Shown: positions 1-13,170 of the stretch, one piece after another
Layout of the letters: every line of letters begins with the position of its first letter
Position numbering within the stretch: the first letter of the stretch is position 1
Origin: Gnetum montanum
Taxonomy: Eukaryota; Streptophyta; Gnetopsida; Gnetales; Gnetaceae
Assembly (NCBI GenBank): GCA_015680685.1
Contig: MNCI01010412.1
Location: forward strand, 51,988 to 115,987
Length of the DNA: 64,000 bases
Direction of reading: 5' to 3'
Notes under the pieces: model-generated
The model's database searches: none
What the model saw: the letters and a program-made list of their open reading frames with translations, nothing else
What the model was told of the DNA's origin: nothing
Position numbers and translations under genes: made by a program

Positions 1-3000
1 CATGGCTAAGTACTATAGATTCACACCTAGGAATCTACAATCTTTCCCTAGAAATATCCAAGAAGAACACTTTTGGAAAGATTGAGAAGAAGAAAGTTTC
101 ATGCATCACATATAGTGACACAAGGTGCCATTGTGTGCAAAAATCATCGGTTATGTGAATTTTAGCATTGCCTGCATGTAATCGGTGTGCACAAGACATT
201 AATATACAAAAGTGTCTATTTGCAGTAGCCAAATCAAGAGAGCAATTCGCTAACATGCATGCAACTAACTGAGGGAATAACTAGTGCTTACATTGAAAGC
301 ATAGACACTCTAGAGCAAGTCTATTGCCAACTTCCAAACTTTACCCTTGAAAACACCAACTGGGGGAAGTTGGAAATTCCTGATAGATTTAAAGAGGAGC
401 CCCTAGATTTAAAACCATTGCCCACTGGTCTGGAGTATATGACTCTCGAAAATGGAAAACTCATGATCATCAATGCAAGACTTGTTTCCAAACAAAAAGA
501 AAGACTGCTGAAAGTGATAAACAAGTGGTCAAAAGCCTTTGCTTGGTCATACCCCAAGTTAACTGGAATAGATCCTAGGATATGCCAACATAGGATTTAC
601 ATGGACCCCTCTATGAAACCTCGAAAATAACTGTAGAGGCAATTGAACCCAAAATTGAAACAAATAGTAAAAGAAGAGATAGAACAGCTTCTTAAGGTTG
701 GGTTCATATATTCCATTACTGATAGTGAATGGGTTAGCCCTCTGGTGATCATGCCTAAAATGGGAGGCAAATGGAGGGTGTGTATAGATTTTAGGCTGCT
801 GAACATGGCAACATTAAGGATCACTTTCTGTTGCCATTTGTGGACCAAGTCTTAGACACCATAGCAAGGCATCGATATTATAGTTTTTTGGATGGCTATA
901 GTGGATACAATCAAATACGGATAGCACCAGAAGATCAAGCCAGGACAACGTTCACCAGTCCTTGGGAAACGTTTGCATATAAATAAATGTTGTTTGGCTT
1001 GTTCAATGCTCCTGCCACGTTTCAATGCTTAGTTTTAAGCATATTCCAAAAACAGATAGGAAATGGAGTGGAAATATTTATGGACAACTTCTCCACTTAT
1101 GGAACCAACTTTGATCAAGCCTTGGACTGATTAGAGTAAGTGCTAAAGCGATGTGTAGAAACCAACTTAAGGCTCAATTGGTAGAAAAGCCATTTGATGG
1201 TCCAAGAGGGCATAGTATTTGGGCATAAGATTTCACATTCAGGAATAGAGGTATACCCAGACAAAATTAGGGTTATCCAAGGAATTACCCAACAACCAGA
1301 AACTATCAAAGATATTTGGTCATTCCTTGGACACAATGGTTACTATAGGAGATTCATTGAGAACTTCTCCAAGATTTTCAAACCATTGGTAGAATTAACG
1401 AAGAAGGATGCACCATTCAAATGGACTAGGGAATTTGAACAAGCATTCTAAACTCTAAAACAAAAGCTTGTGGAAAGTCCCATTCTACAAGCCCTGACTG
1501 GTCCAAACCATTCCATATAATGATTGACGCATCCAATTATGTATTAGGAGCTGTACTTACATAGTTAGATGACCAAAAATGTCCTTACTACATCCACTGT
1601 GCAAGTAAGAGTATCGCCAGTGCACAACTTAACTACACAACTATGGAAAAATAATTAATGGCTGTAGTGTTTGCACTGGATAAGTTTAGGCACTATGTGT
1701 TAGGTTACAATGTGTTCATCCATATGGATCATAGTGCAATCAGGTTCCTCATGAACAAGCCAATGGTTGGCCCTCATATTATACGATGGCTGGTAATCCT
1801 ACAAGAGTTTGATCTAATGATGATTGATCGAAAGGGCACCGAGAACGTAGTTATAGATCATTTATCTTAGTTTCACTGGGACAACAAGGAGGATGAATAT
1901 GTAGTGTCCAATCATTTTCTTGATGAAGCCCTCTTTGCTGGTGTAGTGAATAACCAACCCAGGGAGACGAATTGGTATAGTAACATTCTCACTAATCTTC
2001 TTACCCAACAAACACCACAGGAATTGGACTTTTGGAAGAAACAATAGTTTCTTCACAGAGCCAAGTACTTCATGAAGATCAATGGACAACTTTACAAAGT
2101 TTGTCTTGATGGCTTGGTTCGATGGTGTATGCTCGATGTGGACCAATTAAGAGTTATTCAAGATGCTCATGAGGGCCCTTGTGAGAGTTACTATGCAGGG
2201 AGACAAATGGTTATTAAAATCCTACTTGTAAGATATTACTAGCCAACATTATTTCGGGACACCCATCAATTTTTCCAATCTTGCGAGCGCTATCAACGTG
2301 ATGGGGGAATGACTGCTAGAATGGAGGGTCTAAAACAATGGATTCAACCTTTAGAACCCTTTGACATTTGGGGAATAGACTTTATGGGGCCCATTACACC
2401 AATGTCGAATTGAAAAGCTTACATCATTGTTACTATTGACTATCTAATGAAATGGGTTGAAGCAGCTATTGTTATAGACTGCACATCATCTACAACTGCA
2501 TGATTTGTGCAACAACAAGTCATAAATAGGTTTGGTGCGCCACGTGCACTTATCTCAGATAATGGAACACAGTTCACAGGTGCAACCTTTTAGAAGGTAA
2601 TGCAATGCTTAGGGGTCGAACATAAATTGACTACACCTTATCACCTCCAAGTTAATGGACAAGTCGAGGTCACTAACTAGGAGATTACTAAAATATTAAC
2701 AAGGATAATTAACAAATATAGGCGAGATTGGAGCACTAAACTAAATGATGCTCTTTGGACATACCGCTCAACTTGGAAACTCCCTACAGGCTACTCTCCA
2801 TATGAGTTAGTATACGGGAAACTTCCAAAGCTTCCAATTCAAATTGAGCTTTGTACACTCTCCATGGCTTGTGACCTCCACCTTGATCTCGATCTAGCAC
2901 AAAAACAAAGGTTGGAAACTCTAAACGTGCTAGAAGAGAGCAAATTGGCTGCCCTATCATCAAATGAGTGGCACAAGGCACATAACAAGCAATGTCATGA

Positions 3001-3256
3001 CTTAAAAATTCAGAAGGTTAAGTATCAACCAGGAGATAAGGTCCTGTACTGGAATCCCACACATGTGCCACAATGCACAAAATTTCAAACATTGTGGAAA
3101 GGGCCTTACATTATTCATACAACCTTTCCCTCAGGGGCCATGACCATATACAAACCTGAAAGCCCTGATAAGAGATTATTGGTCAATGTGCAACAAACCA
3201 AACCCTTCCATGAACTTAAAACAACCGGTGCACATAATACCTCTGAGAGAGGATGA
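1..3256 (+). pseudogene. Element A pol remnant (protease tail, RT, RNase H, integrase)
   Basis: Polyprotein of an LTR retrotransposon, broken by stops and frame changes. About 1-160 matches the protease C-terminus of element C. RT runs about 643-1130; its active site at 1077-1088 reads FMDN instead of FMDD, so a catalytic Asp is lost. RNase H spans about 1518-1870, with visible acidic residues in IDASNY, TMEK and HMDHSAI. Integrase spans about 2120-3230, with a DxxH/CxxC-like head, then Asp at 2378-2380, Asp at 2558-2560 and Glu at 2666-2668. The C-terminal module (2864-3256) is open and contains GDKVLYWNP and KGPY, the GPY/F-type tail of Ty3/gypsy integrases. The many stops make it non-functional; TAG and TAA at expected Gln or Trp codons are common. 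Confidence 0.9.
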
Positions 3257-5204
3257 CCTTGCTCATTATTTCGAATCTCCTCCTTTCAATTCAGTCATGG
3301 AGGAGATGGCCACCTATGTTGATCAATCAAGGCCCTCAGTTCCTTTTTAATTTTTTGTTTTACACATTTTTATTTTTTTTGTTTTACAAATTTCTTTAAC
3401 TTTTCTTATTTTTGTTTTGCAACATCATTCATACTTTTTCTTTTATTTTTGTGTTTATTTATTTTGTTAAGTTTGTCACCTAATAAGTGCTGATGATGGT
3501 ATGAACTATATTCTATTGGTTGCTAATGTTTGGTTTTTACCTTTGAGTTATGATGTTGATACTAATGTATGGTTCTTTTGGTATAAGAGGAAATGAGTCC
3601 ACTTCATCCATACATCCATGAATTTCTATGGTCTCTCTTCACTTGGAACTATACCGTCCCTTTCTTCAAATAATGAAACTATCAACGAATCAGTGACTGG
3701 GCATTTCTCAAACTAAGAAAGGACTCACAGATTGAAAAGGGTGTGACTTCAAGGGGATTTGATGCATTTGTGCGGGCCATTCTCTTGGGTGCTTGGATGT
3801 TTTCTTCTTGAGTTTTACTTACCATTCTAACGTTGCTCCATTATCGAGAAGCTAAGCTAATAAAAATAATAAGTCTTTGCACGGTGTAGTTCTCACACAA
3901 AACACAAAAAAAGGTGAAAATTCAAAGCACATCCCTTAGATGAAATAATCACCTGGGATACAAGCATTGGTTATGGAACTAAATAAACATGTTCCCTCTA
4001 ACTAAGGCCCTTTCTTACTTCCTACTTTCTCCTTTTTTGTTTCATTGGAATGGTGGTGAAATTTTGACGAAGGCATTCGTGTTACTTTAGATGGATGGAT
4101 TGATTGAATCTATTAATGTGAAGTCACTGGATGTGGTTGGTTTGAGGCTGGATTTGGAATGAGATCTACTAAGTCACATTAACCATTAATACACAAGGGG
4201 CTATGCACCACCTTATTCTTGAGACTCCATTCCATTCTCCTCTTTTCATCCTTCTTTCTCCATTTCTCACCTCATTGCTAGTTGTATTAATAGTTCATAT
4301 TTTTGTTGATGCATTGTTTTCTTTTTGGTAAATTCTTGTGGTTAAGACTTTAACTGTTTCTTCCAAATGACATTTCAAGAGCCTACGGACTCTTTGAATG
4401 TGGAATTGTCAAGGCATTAAGGGCATGAGCTTGCTTTGGGGAGGACCCACTGGCATTCCTATTTGGAGCATTAGTTAATTTCTTTCCCTTAAACATTTTT
4501 GCAATCAACATTTATTTTTTTCGTTACCATCCTTGACATCCATTTTATTGGTGTGGCTGTGGTTTCTTTTTCTCCATCTTTCTTATTCCTTATCTTTTTC
4601 CATTCTCTCGCTACCGGAGGCTCGCTCTTAGTCATGGAGGTCCTGGTCCAATTTTTTCAATTTCTCTTAACCCCTACACCTTGGGTAGTCACCAGTGTGA
4701 TATCTCCAAAATCTGCATCAGCCATATCACAACTCAGCCAATGGACCTTACACCGAAGCAAGGTATCAATTGCATTGTGATTCATTTATCCTTGCTAATA
4801 TAAGACTATGTTGTGTGTGTAGATGGCAATCATACAACAACGGATTGGATTTGGAGAGAACACTTGTAATGGACTAGTCCTGAAGCAGTTATGCAAGGAA
4901 CAAGATTGATGGCGTGCTTATGGATGGACAACGAAAAGTGCATTCTTGGCATCAGCAACAACAGACTTCTTCTTTTCTCTCTCTCTCTTCTCTCTTCTCT
5001 CCCAGTTGCCAAATAAGGTTGGATGTCAAATGTGTATAATGTTCACTCCTATTATCATGAACACTAGTATTGCCATGTATTGTAATGATGATCTGTTCAC
5101 ATGTCACTCCAGTCGTCATTAGTGTCATTCAAGTCAATAATCTCATACCTTTCCAATATTTTGTAAGGAACTTGAGGACGAGTTTTCATTCAGTCATGGG
5201 GGTA
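3257..5204 (+). other. Element A 3' non-coding region and polypurine tract
   Basis: No convincing ORF. The region is shared by eye with elements B, C, D and E although it encodes nothing. It begins with a T-rich tract, carries the hairpin at 3883-3935 and a GGGGAGGACCCAC block at 4437-4450, and ends in the polypurine tract CATGGGGGTA next to the LTR. Conservation among old copies suggests cis-acting RNA functions while the family was active. Confidence 0.75.
3883..3935 (+). promoter_or_regulatory. Conserved 3' hairpin, element A copy
   Basis: Upper stem TTCTCAC with GTGAAAA across an A-rich loop. One C-A mismatch is present. The terminal C-G pair replaces the T-A pair of the other copies. 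Confidence 0.5.
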
Positions 5205-5980
5205 TGATGAGTTGTGATATTGCGTATGCGATATCGCAACCCGCCGCAATGTCTATAAATAAGAGGCGACTTTTCCTATTTTAGATATCTAGATCTAGAC
5301 CCTTAGCCAAACTCTTGTAGTTTGGCCATTCTAGAGTTATAATAATTTCCATGCGCTCGCAGAAGGAGTCTTGAAGTGAATGGATCTTTATTCGAACAAA
5401 TTGTACCTAAGCACACACTTGTATATGGTAATAAAGATGAACTTTCTGATAAACCTTGCAGCATGTGGACTAAGCTAAATAGGAGTTAATTACTGTTAAA
5501 TGTTTAAATGCTTTCCTAGATAATTAATCTCTCTCAACCCTTAACTCTCCTAGTTAAGTGCACTCAGTACGACCACTTCGAGCACGTGTGCAACACTTGA
5601 TAACCCAGTAACGAATAGCGTCTGGTAATCCCAAAAATGTTGCACTGGTTCAGGGTATGTGCGGAAAGTGGAAATGGATACTAGGGTTAGGAAAATTAGA
5701 ACTTAGTTAGTGAATAGTTAATGAAATTAGTTATTTAGTTCTCTTCACCTTCCCCTATTAGCATAAGGCGTTAAAAATATAAAAGATATAAAAATTATAT
5801 ACCTTAGGCTTACTTAACCATAAAACCATGACAATACCTTAAGTTTGGGAAGATAGTGATTGATTAACCTTAAGTGTTCCATTAGGGCGGGTAAGCACTT
5901 AGTCCTTGGAGTTCGACCAAATTACGTGTGAGATGCTCATATTCATATGGTTGAGTGTAGGGGTACGTTGCCACTCATCA
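5205..5980 (+). repeat. Element A 3' LTR
   Basis: Bounded by TGATGA and TCATCA and preceded by a polypurine tract. TATA box TATAAAT at 5254-5260, only about 50 bp into the LTR. Poly(A) signal AATAAA at 5430-5435. U3 is therefore very short and holds GATATC-type dyads. U5 holds the family motif GGTAAYCCAGTA twice (about 5599-5635, first copy as GATAACCCAGTA). Confidence 0.92.
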
Positions 5981-6635
5981 TATGCCTTTTTAGATTTTCA
6001 CCCTTAGAACGAATCCTCTTGGGTAGAAAATTAGACATGTCATGAAAATATTAACATTGGATGAAGGGGAAGGAGGCTCCCACCGTGTTAGTATAATCAA
6101 CATTATCAAAAGATATTGTCTTTATATCTTGACCAATAGCTACAAATAAATTATTAGAAGTTAAAATAATTTAAACATGTTGTCCATTCTAAAGATTTGA
6201 TATGTAATTGTCAATAGATAGACTTAGTTAATGTTTTTTCATTATGAAGAACCATTTGGAAATCATTTGAATCAACAACAGGTTCCTATGAGACCTTAGA
6301 AATAACTATTTATTTCTCCTTAGCCATTAAAGAATTTTTTGAAATTGATTTGACTAGAACCTTTCTCAAAGATACATTTTTTTTGAATAATAGTGAGAGA
6401 AAAGGGTGGGTTAATTATTAAAACATTACTAGAAGAAATCATTACAAAATTTGTAGCATTTGTAGAAAAAAATTTGCATAATCTACAATATTTATAGAAG
6501 AAACCCTAGTAGCGTTTTTGGTAGATTAGTGCTAACATGCTAGCATAGCCTTTGTGTAACATAAAAGAACATGAATCAAACATATAACTCTCTTAGTGAA
6601 AAATAGTGATATGACTTTGGAAGATTGTAATTAAC
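5981..6635. other. AT-rich flank between elements A and B
   Basis: No ORF, RNA gene or recognisable repeat seen. It separates the end of A's LTR from the target-site duplication of B, and is probably older unique or unrecognisably decayed DNA. Confidence 0.5.
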
Positions 6636-6640
6636 AACCT

Positions 6641-7527
6641 TGATGAAATATTACTAAGACAACTATGTCCATGTCAGCTTGTTGATGCAACCCCATCAAC
6701 ATATCCTTAGATACATTTATGCAGGTATGCTGAAGTTGATGTAGGCATTTCCTATATAAATGTACACACCCCTTGCATTTATGACACCTTTTAGTCATTC
6801 CATTAGCTATACTATTGCAGTTTCTTCCCATAGAAGTTAGAAAGCTTCTTCCTCCAAGTATCTATAGTGTGGATTAATGTGATTGTATGACATTTTCTTC
6901 AAGTGCACATATACCTAGACACATTTGCATGAACGAAAATAAAATCGAGATTTCTTCCATCCATCATAGCACTTGGATTATCTTAACTCTACTTTCTAGT
7001 AATTTAATTTAAATGGAATTTACTTTCTTATTATTATGCATTTAGGATTATCACTTGTAATCAATGTGAGTACGACCACTTTGAGTATAATATATCAATG
7101 CTTTGTAATCCCAACAGTGGATACTTTGTACACCTAGTAGTCAATAGTTGGTAACCTAGTAATATTAGTATAGGTTCAAGATGTGTACAAAATATGGAAA
7201 TAGATACTCCACATTTAGGCTAGTTAGCTAATTAAGTAGTTAGTTAATTAGTTAGTTTAAATATTTAATCTTCATTTACTTAATCATTGCGTAGATAAAG
7301 AAACTAATAAAAAGTATAAAAATAAATATCTTACACCTCAACCACACTTAACCATACACAGAGATTGATACAAGTGTTGATTGGAAAGATAATGACTAAT
7401 GACTACATATGTTATCATCTAGGAATATTGACCACTTAGGTAAATAAAGTGCATAGAATTTGAATGGATCATGCATATACACTAGTGATTCATATAGTTG
7501 GGTGTAGGAAATACTTGCTACTCATCA
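6641..7527 (+). repeat. Element B 5' LTR
   Basis: Starts TGATGA and ends TCATCA. TATATAAA at 6753-6760 and AATAAA at 6938-6943. Its right half carries a decayed form of the family U5 block (about 7070-7160). It is the most diverged LTR subtype in the window together with its partner at 27320-28071. Confidence 0.9.
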
Positions 7528-7546
7528 TTGGCATAATTTTCAAGGA
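7528..7546 (+). other. Primer binding site of element B
   Basis: TTGGCATAATTTTCAAGGA directly follows the 5' LTR. It is a decayed form of the tRNA-Asp-complementary site used by Athila-type elements; elements C and E have better copies at the same place. Confidence 0.65.
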
Positions 7547-7679
7547 CTTAGTTTAACTAAGTGCACTAAGTATTAATAGATAATTAGATCATACAAAGTT
7601 CTAAAAAGAAATAACATATTATCCTTTAGAAAAATAATAAGAATAATATTTTATCAAGGTACATTTTATTGAAATAACT

Positions 7680-9851
7680 AAGAAGGCTTCTTCTCACAGT
7701 AATAATTCACCACCACCTATTGATGACCCCAATTAGCAACATAATAGAACTAAAAGGACTACTGGTAAGAGACCTCACCAACTAAAGATTGTCTATGCAT
7801 ATTTAGATCCCTATTATTTGGACTTCACTTTCATCCTCCATCATGATTAATAGCTATGATGGAGAGATCCATATAGTAATATTTTATTACCTTCTAATTG
7901 TTCTATTTCATTAATGCTCATGAAAATTCTTATGAAACTTAGGCTTAAATTAGCATGTCTAAATTACAAAGTAATAGAACATCTCTCTATAGGCTCTTAG
8001 TAAATAAAGGCTCAGGTTAGGAAAGACCAATGCATGGAGACGTGCTATGAAACCTCCAAGGGTAAAAAGGTCCAAATATTAATATTTTTGCAACCATAGA
8101 AGGAGGGTCTTGAATTTCTATTAGGGCAATCTCAACGTCAAGATCCTTGTTATTTTGGTAATGAAGACATACTTCACTAATGGTTATAATAAACCTTGGT
8201 GGATAACCAGGGTGAGGGAAGAATCAACTCCAAAACCAGGAGAACCTTAAGGCAATGTCTTTAAACAATTCATGCAAAAAAAAAAAAAAAGAACAACCAA
8301 AGGACCAGTAGGCACTACTCTCCTAATCATCCACCTTCATCATCCTCCTCATTGTCAAACTTGAACAAGAGAAATTATGGCTAAGATCATAGCAGGAATA
8401 ATCAGGACTAAGATGGAGATGACTAAAGGTCCCATTATAGTGTTGAAAAAAGAGATCATAGTCAAATGTAAGAAGAATGGGAGCATCATTAGGAATTAAC
8501 CATTGTAGGTTACATAATAGGAGATATGACCATGAATATAATGACTATGATGAACCACTGCTATTTATAAGAAGCATGATCAATATCTTAGAAGTAATTT
8601 GTATTTCTAGTAGGCATCAAAGGATTAGTTAAATCAAATGAATTACCATGAATAATATCCATAAATTTGAAGGAAATAATGCTAATCCATATCATCATTT
8701 ACAAGCCTTTCATGATGCCTGTGTCGTATAGAATATTGAGAACAAGTGGTAGAAACTCAAACTATTTTCTAGAACAATTATTAAAGAAGTTGAAAGTTGG
8801 TACTAGTCCTTGGAACCAAAATCTATTCATAGATGGAGTATGATTTTATAGCTTTTTAATAATAAGTATCAAACGTACTCTAGGATGTCCAATTTAAAGA
8901 AACAAATTCAAGAGTGGAAACAAGGTAATTATAAATCCCTTAATGTAGCCCTGTGCAAGTATTACTCTCTTTTGCACTATTGCCTAGGCCATGATTTCTC
9001 TCAAAGGAAATAGATTCATCACATAATAGATGGAATTCAAAATGAAAATATGGAAACTCATAAGATTTATGCCCAAGGAAGATTGTTAGAAATGAAGGCT
9101 CATTAGATCCAAATGTTGATTGAACAAGTGGACAATCTTGTTGATCCATAAATATATTATAGAGATATCATCCAAGATAGATAAAATATGAGACTCCTTG
9201 GACAAGAAGTTCCATAATACTTTAAAGATTATGGAGGAGAAAACAGAGCAGGAGAACCAAGATAGGGATAGAAGAATAAAAAATGATACAGGTAAAGACT
9301 ATTATTAGTAGAAAGGTAAGATAATAGCAATGGATGAGGTTGTAGATTTTGAAATAGATGAAGAAGGACATAACATATGCCAATATGAACATTCCAAGAG
9401 ATGTTGTTCTATGGCATCATAGTTACAAGAATCTAGGGTATATGCTTTAAATCCAAAATTTGCAAAAAGGCAATCACCTAGAAGATTACCTTATTCACAA
9501 GGTAATTATTGACAACAATTTCACCAACTATAGTATTATCCAAGTGGAGTGCTACCTCAACCTCAAGACCATTATTAGCAAGGGCAAAACCCACTATCAT
9601 GGGGGATGCCACCACTAAGGCAGCAACATCCTTATTATCAACTAGACCCATATAGTTATTATTTCCAACAACCTATATCTCCTCATGTCTCTACAAGCCA
9701 TACTTCCTGCTTTCATTTCTACTATTTCCTAAAATATCAAAGAACACCTACTCCACAAGATGAATCTTCTTCCACTTATCCCTCTCATTATCCACCATCT
9801 CACTTTACACCTTCTAATATTACTTCTTGGCCACCTACAATGCCTATGTAA
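7680..9851 (+). pseudogene. Element B gag remnant
   Basis: Retrotransposon capsid/nucleocapsid protein, broken by many stops. The capsid domain (Retrotrans_gag type) is readable at about 8655-9150, with residues such as HHLQAFHDAC, LEPKSIHRW and NKYQTYS in the family order. A nucleocapsid-like CQYEHSKRC sits near 9376-9405, where the first Cys of the knuckle is lost. A Tyr/Pro/Gln-rich tail (9606-9851) ends Met-TAA. That stop is in frame with the protease start 234 bases downstream and lies where C and D also have Met-stop. The left boundary is approximate. Confidence 0.8.
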
Positions 9852-12800
9852 GGAGAAATTTCATCATAACTTCAACAACGCAATGCAACGAGGGTTGTAA
9901 ACTTACAACCAAATAATAGTATGAGTGGTTATAAGCATAAGCCTTGAAAAAGGGCTTTCTTTTGATCCAATAGTCAATCAAAACCCTTGCAAACATTTGT
10001 GACGATCAATCCTTCTCCTATTGATTCTAAATTTACCAACAAGGCACCTTCAAACTAAAGATTCCAAAATATGCATACTATCATGTTGACTCATGTAGTT
10101 ACAGACTAGATCAAGGCATGATACCTTTCCATGAAAATATCTAATCTTGGGAGTCCCCTAATTTACTTATAGATTATAGGAAATGATCCATGCAAAGCTC
10201 TACTTGACTTAGGTTCTAGAAAAAACTTAATCTCTCAAGAAATATATAAAACTTGAAACCTGCCTCCACTTAAGAAATGCAATATCATATTGAAGCTTGT
10301 TGATTAATCTATCATTGTTTGCTTGGGATTAGTAAAGGATATTATGACCATCATTTATGGATGATCCTATCAAGTAAGATTTCTTAGTAATCTACGTGGA
10401 TAGCTATAAGGAGGACTTTCCTATTATCATGGAAAGGACTTGAATCAACATAATTAATATTAAGATGGGGATCAGAGACCTTTCCTTGGAACTTTTCAAG
10501 GAAAATAACTTTGGAAAAGTAGAGAATCAGTAGGTTCTATGCATCACATACAGTGACATAGGGTGCCATTGTGTGCAAAAAAAATGGCCATGAAAAGTAC
10601 ATCTATGAATGCATGAAATAACTATGCTAAAACATCCAATGTTCAAAGGTGCCTGTATGTAGGAGCCATAAAACAAGAAGGTACCTAGTGGCTAACAACA
10701 GTTGTTGACTCTAATTCAACAATATGCATGGGATTAGTTGAGCTCCTCACAAGTACTTATATTAATAAGATGAATGAAATGAATAAAATTTAGAACCAAC
10801 TCTTCAAAAAAGATGTAGAACTGGATTGGGGAAAGTTGGAAATTCCTAAAGACTTTAAATAAGAACACCTTGAATTAAAATATTTACTAGAAACACTTAA
10901 ATATGTCTTTCTTGATAATGGTAAGCCAGTAATCATCAATGTTAGTCTCACTAAAGAATAGAAGGAAAAGATACTAAAAGTTAAGAATAAATGGCCAACA
11001 GCTTTTTCATGGTAATATAATGAATTAAATGAAATAGATCCATAAATATGCCAACATTAAATCTATACAAACTCCACCATCAAACCAAAGAAATAGCATA
11101 AAAAATATTGAATCCCTAGCTGAAACATGTTGTTAATGATAAAGTTGAGAAACTTATTAAAGTAGGATTCATCTATCTTATGGTAGACAGTGAGTGGGTA
11201 AGTCCACTCATTATTGTGCCAAAGAAAGAAGCATAGTGGAGGATTTGTATAGACTTTTGGCTATTGAACATGGCCACATTCAAAGATCATTTTCCACTAC
11301 CATTTGTAGAGTAAGTGTTAGATATAATCATAGGAATCCATTAGTACAATTTTTTTGATGGATATAGTGGCCACAACCAAATCCAAATAGAACTAGAAGA
11401 TTATGCTAAGATAAATTTTATCATTTCTTGGGGAACTTTTTCATATAAAAAGATGTCCTTTGGTCTTTGTAATGCTCATTTGACTTTCTAGCACTTAGTC
11501 CTAAGCATCTTTCAACAATAGATTGGTAGTGGTGTGTAGGTCTTCATCGATGACTTCTTCAATTATGATACTCATTTTAAAAAGGCATTGAATCATCTTA
11601 AGAAACTATTAAAAAGATGTGTGGATGGAAACCTATGGCTCAACTAGTAGAATAACCACTTGATGGTCTAGCATTACATTGTATTAAGGCATAGAGTTTT
11701 AGGAAAAGAAATAGAGGTGGACCTTGAAAAAGTAAGGATCATTTAAGGAAGAACTAGATAACCTTAGACTATCAAAGATATAAGGTCATTCCTTGGTCAT
11801 ATTGGTTACTACATGTGCTTCATCAAGAATTTCTCTACAATTACCAAACCATTGATCACAAAGAAGGATGTTGTCTTTGAATGAACCAAGAAATGAGAAC
11901 AAGCATTCTAGCACTTAAAGCAGAAGCTCGTAGAAACTCTAATCCTATGCGTATCGGATTACTCCAGACCATTTCATATCATGATAGATGCATCTAACTA
12001 TGCCTTGGGAGTGGTGCTTATACAAATGGATGATAATAAACATCCATATTATATCCATTGTACAATTAGAAGCATTGTGGATGCATAGCCCAACTACCCC
12101 ACCACTGAAAAAGAACTCATGGCAGTGGTGTATGTCTTGGAAAAATTTAGGTACTATGTGCTTGGATACCTAATTTTTGTGAACACAAAACACAGTGGAA
12201 TTTGATTCTTGATAAACAAACTAGTAGTAAGCCCTTATGTTATATGATGATTGGTAATCTTATAGGAATTTCATCTTACCATGGTGGATAGGAAAGGGAC
12301 CAAGAATGTAGTTGCTGATAATTTTTCTTAGTTAAGATGGGATAGTACTAAGGATGAAGAATCTTTATCTAATTAATTTCAAGATGAACTCCTCTTTACA
12401 AAGACCACTGAAGTTCAAGCACCAAAGATTACTAATTAGTATGATGAGTTCCTCTCATATTTACTCACATATGAGACTCCTATAGAATGGGATAATAAGA
12501 AGAAACAATAGTTTATTTTCTAGATCAAACACTATATAAAAATTAGAGGCAACATCTATAAGGTTTGTGTCAAAGGCCTAGTACGATGATGTGTCCTTGA
12601 TGTAGATCAGTCAAGAATCCTTCAGGATGCTCATGAAGGTTATTGTGGGAGACATTCCATAGGAAGGAAAATAGTCATAAAGATCCTAATGGTAGAATAC
12701 TTATGATCAACCATCTTTAGTAATGCTCATCATTTCTTCTATTCATGCAAGAGGTATCAACGGGATTAAGGAATGACCATCTGAATGAAAGGGTCTGAAT

Positions 12801-13170
12801 AGTGGATCCAATCACTAGAGCCTTTTGACCTTTGGGGTACTGACTTTATGGGATCCATCATTGCCATGTCTAATGGAAAGGCCTACATTATTGTTGCTAT
12901 TAACTACTATACCAAGTGGGTTGAAGCTATAGTTGTATTTGACTATACATCTACCACTATAGTACTATTTGTTTAACAATAGGTGGTAAACATGTTTGGT
13001 GTTCCTAGAACACTAATTTTGGATAATGAGACACATTTCACAAGGTTTATTTTTTGAAAGTTAATGAAACACTTGGAGGTGCAACATAAACTTACAACCC
13101 CCTTTCACGCCTAAGCCAACGATCAAGCTAAAGTTACCGATAGGGAGATCAAAAGAATCATATATCATAG
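9852..13170 (+). pseudogene. Element B pol remnant (protease, RT, RNase H, part of integrase)
   Basis: Same order as in A, C and D. The protease active site reads DLGS, with its Asp at 10206-10208, so the D-x-G core is intact. The RT active site at 11543-11554 reads FIDD, the best preserved aspartates after C and D. RNase H runs about 11960-12320. Integrase keeps TDFMGS and LDNETHF, but the third acidic residue is now Lys (QAKVT near 13120). Homology stops abruptly near 13170: the integrase C-terminus and the first part of the non-coding region are missing relative to A. Stops throughout make it inactive. Confidence 0.85.

Larger units (their letters stand above)
1..5980 (+). mobile_element. 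Element A: 3' part of an Athila-like Ty3/gypsy retrotransposon
   Basis: The window opens inside this element, at the end of the protease. In order it shows decayed reverse transcriptase, RNase H and integrase, a 1.9-kb non-coding stretch, a polypurine tract (about 5194-5204) and the 3' LTR (5205-5980). The 5' LTR and gag must lie left of base 1. The five bases after the LTR are TATGC, so an intact left end should be preceded by that pentamer. It aligns by eye with elements C and D along its whole length and lacks the extra 3' ORF found in B and E. Confidence 0.9.

Noticed and set aside
4960-5010. CT-rich tract as a regulatory polypyrimidine element
   Set aside because: Simple microsatellite, also present in C near 26455, with varying length and no paired context.
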